Of a stretch of DNA of 7,458 bases, positions 5,804 through 7,458 are shown piece after piece. Every line of letters begins with the position of its first letter. Position 1 is the stretch's first letter. Position numbers and translations under genes: made by a program. Origin of the DNA: CAZDSS01 sp964508185 (lineage in GTDB: Bacteria > Pseudomonadota > Alphaproteobacteria > Sphingomonadales > Govanellaceae); assembly GCA_964508185.1 (NCBI GenBank), contig CAZDSS010000115.1, forward strand, positions 1 through 7,458. The letters are read 5' to 3'. The notes under the pieces were generated by a model. It saw only the letters and a list, made by a program, of their open reading frames with translations, ran no database searches and had not been told where the DNA came from.

Positions 5804-6925
5804 ATGACTGCGACCACGGCACCGAAACCGCTGTCAGAGGACGTTTTAGGGCGGGATACGGTGCTGAACGCCATGAGCGCGGCGGTGCTCGTGATCGACG
5901 CCGACGACCGCATCATCCATGCCAATGCGGCCGCCGAAAACTTCTTCGCCATGAGTCTCGCGAGCCTGCTGCGGCTCAAGCTTTCGGACATCGTGGCCTT
6001 CGGCAGCCCCTTGCTCGCCCTGGTGAGCGAAGTCAGGCGGCGCGGCATCGCCATTTCCGAATACGAGATCGAGCTCGGCAATCCGCGCGTCACCCCCCAG
6101 CCCGTGGACCTTCAGGTCTCGCCCATCGTCGACCGGCCGGACGAACTTCTGGTCGTCATCCACAAGCGCGCCATGGCGGAGCAGATCGACCGCCAGCTGA
6201 CCCATCGCGGCGCCGCCCGATCCCTGACCGGCATGGCGGCGGTGCTCGCCCACGAGATCCGCAATCCCTTGTCCGGCATCCGCGGCTCGGCCCAGATCCT
6301 CGAACAGAGCGTCGATCCCCGGGACCGGGAGCTCACCCGCCTGATCCGCGAGGAGGCCGACCGCATCTCGGCGCTCATCGACCGCATGGAATCCTTCGGC
6401 GAGATCCGGCAGGACTTCGCCGCGGTCAATATCCACGAGGTGCTGGACCATGTCTGCAAGCTCGCGACCAACGGCTTCGCCAGGGACATCCGCATCACCG
6501 AGCAGTACGACCCCTCGCTGCCGCCGGCGCGGGCGGCCAAGGACCAGCTGACCCAGGTCTTCCTCAATCTCGTGAAGAACGCGGCGGAAGCGATCCTCGG
6601 CGATCCCGCGACGGCGCGGCGCGGCGAGATCCAGATCACCACCGCCTATCGCCACGGCTTCAGCATGTCGGTCGCGGGTCAGACCCGGCGGCTCCATCTG
6701 CCGCTCGAGATCTGCGTCATCGACAACGGCCCGGGCGTCGCCGAGGACTTGAGGCCCTATCTGTTCGACCCGTTCGTCACCACCAAGTCCAGCGGCAAGG
6801 GGCTGGGCCTGCCGCTCGTCGCCAAGATCATCGGCGACCATGGCGGCATCGTGGAGCATCGTAACAGCAACGGCCGCACCATCTTCCGCGTGTTGCTTCC
6901 CGCCAGTGAGGACAGTGCATCATGA
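5804..6925 (+). CDS. ntrB: Nitrogen regulation sensor histidine kinase NtrB (GlnL)
   Basis: NtrB is the cytosolic kinase/phosphatase that, under PII control, phosphorylates NtrC when nitrogen is limiting. The protein has 373 residues. An N-terminal PAS domain (about 15-120; A-V-L-V-I-D-A-D-D-R-I-I-H-A-N-A-A-A-E) precedes the dimerisation and H-box helix A-V-L-A-H-E-I-R-N-P-L-S-G-I-R-G (146-161, phosphorylated His150). The ATPase domain has the N-box F-L-N-L-V-K-N-A-A-E-A (253-263), D-N-G-P-G (307-311), F-D-P-F-V-T-T-K (321-328) and G-K-G-L-G-L-P-L (331-338). There is no transmembrane segment, which separates it from NtrY. The ATG at 5804 lies 4 nt after dusB with a poor ribosome binding site, so coupled translation is likely. 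Its stop overlaps the ntrC start as ATGA. Confidence 0.97.
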   Translation: MTATTAPKPLSEDVLGRDTVLNAMSAAVLVIDADDRIIHANAAAENFFAMSLASLLRLKLSDIVAFGSPLLALVSEVRRRGIAISEYEIELGNPRVTPQPVDLQVSPIVDRPDELLVVIHKRAMAEQIDRQLTHRGAARSLTGMAAVLAHEIRNPLSGIRGSAQILEQSVDPRDRELTRLIREEADRISALIDRMESFGEIRQDFAAVNIHEVLDHVCKLATNGFARDIRITEQYDPSLPPARAAKDQLTQVFLNLVKNAAEAILGDPATARRGEIQITTAYRHGFSMSVAGQTRRLHLPLEICVIDNGPGVAEDLRPYLFDPFVTTKSSGKGLGLPLVAKIIGDHGGIVEHRNSNGRTIFRVLLPASEDSAS

Positions 6926-7458
6926 CCGGGGAAACCATCCTCATCGCCGACGACGACCGGGCGATCCGCACCGTGCTGACCCAGGCGCTGGGCCGCGCCG
7001 GATACGATGTCCGCACCACGGGGAGCGCCACCATGCTGTGGCGCTGGGTGTCGAACGGGGAAGGGGACCTCGTCATCACCGACGTGGTGATGCCGGACGA
7101 GAACGGGCTCGACCTGCTGCCGCGCATCAAGAAGATCCGCTCGGACCTGCCGGTCATCGTCATGAGCGCCCAGAACACCCTGATGACGGCGGTGCGCGCG
7201 ACCGAGCGGGGGGCCTACGAATATCTCCCCAAGCCCTTCGACATCAACGAGCTCAAGGAAGTGGTGCGCCGCGCCCTGAGCCGCGCCGGCGACCGCGCCC
7301 GGGCCGAGGAAGGGGCGGCGCTGCCGGGCGGCAACGAGATCCCGCTGGTCGGCCGCTCCCCCGCCATGCAGGTGGTCTATCGCGTCCTCGCCCGCCTGAT
7401 GCCGACGGATCTCACCGTGATGATCACGGGTGAGTCCGGCACCGGCAAGGAACTGGTC
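6922..7458 (+). CDS. ntrC: Nitrogen regulation response regulator NtrC (GlnG), N-terminal part (3' end outside window)
   Basis: NtrC is the sigma54-dependent activator partnered with NtrB. It switches on nitrogen-scavenging genes such as glnA. The first 179 codons are visible and open. The receiver domain (about 1-120) has the acidic pocket A-D-D-D (9-12), the phosphoacceptor Asp54 in V-I-T-D-V-V-M-P (51-58), Ser82 and Lys104 in L-P-K-P-F-D (102-107). After a linker, the AAA+ domain begins at P-L-V-G-R-S-P-A-M-Q (141-150), with the Walker A motif G-E-S-G-T-G-K-E at 170-177. The GAFTGA loop and the Fis-type DNA-binding domain lie beyond the window. The ATG shares ATGA with the ntrB stop (4-bp overlap). 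NtrX is a related alternative, but pairing with a membrane-free NtrB and the dusB linkage point to NtrC. Confidence 0.95.
   Translation, partial: MTGETILIADDDRAIRTVLTQALGRAGYDVRTTGSATMLWRWVSNGEGDLVITDVVMPDENGLDLLPRIKKIRSDLPVIVMSAQNTLMTAVRATERGAYEYLPKPFDINELKEVVRRALSRAGDRARAEEGAALPGGNEIPLVGRSPAMQVVYRVLARLMPTDLTVMITGESGTGKELV

Noticed and set aside
5846..6859. Open frame of 337 codons on the - strand opposite ntrB
   Set aside because: It lies fully within ntrB, which has all kinase motifs. The antisense product has no recognisable family features.

Overview
This GC-rich window reads as an alphaproteobacterial chromosome. The evidence is the gene order (lipA, a COQ10/RatA-type gene, then cinA-pgpA-ispDF facing dusB-ntrB-ntrC), the fused bifunctional ispDF, and dusB (the old nifR3) heading the ntrBC operon. 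The order resembles Rhodospirillales and related groups. I cannot place it more precisely from sequence alone.

Region 1 (1-793, + strand) holds the 3' end of lipA (lipoyl synthase), followed 15 nt later by a START-fold COQ10/RatA-type gene. Region 2 (794-2469, + strand) is the least ordinary part. It holds an AraC-family regulator with a strong ribosome binding site, a relatively AT-rich spacer, and a small protein of unknown function with a C-terminal Cys cluster. These two genes look like an accessory insertion in an otherwise housekeeping block. Region 3 (2470-4605, - strand) is a compact operon ispDF-pgpA-cinA, covering isoprenoid precursor synthesis, phosphatidylglycerol synthesis and NMN deamidation. 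Its last stop codon directly abuts the stop of the small + strand gene. Region 4 (4606-4782) is a divergent intergenic region with a good sigma70-type promoter for dusB and a perfect 7-bp inverted repeat near ispDF. Region 5 (4783-7458, + strand) is dusB-ntrB-ntrC: a tRNA dihydrouridine synthase, then the nitrogen-control sensor kinase and its response regulator. The ntrC gene is cut off at the window edge just after its Walker A motif.

All large genes have intact reading frames and their key catalytic residues. I found no mobile element, CRISPR array, tRNA or rRNA. I do not see a clearly new biological system. The points most worth a second look are the AraC regulator plus Cys-cluster pair, the inverted repeats flanking gene starts, and the zero-gap convergent junction.
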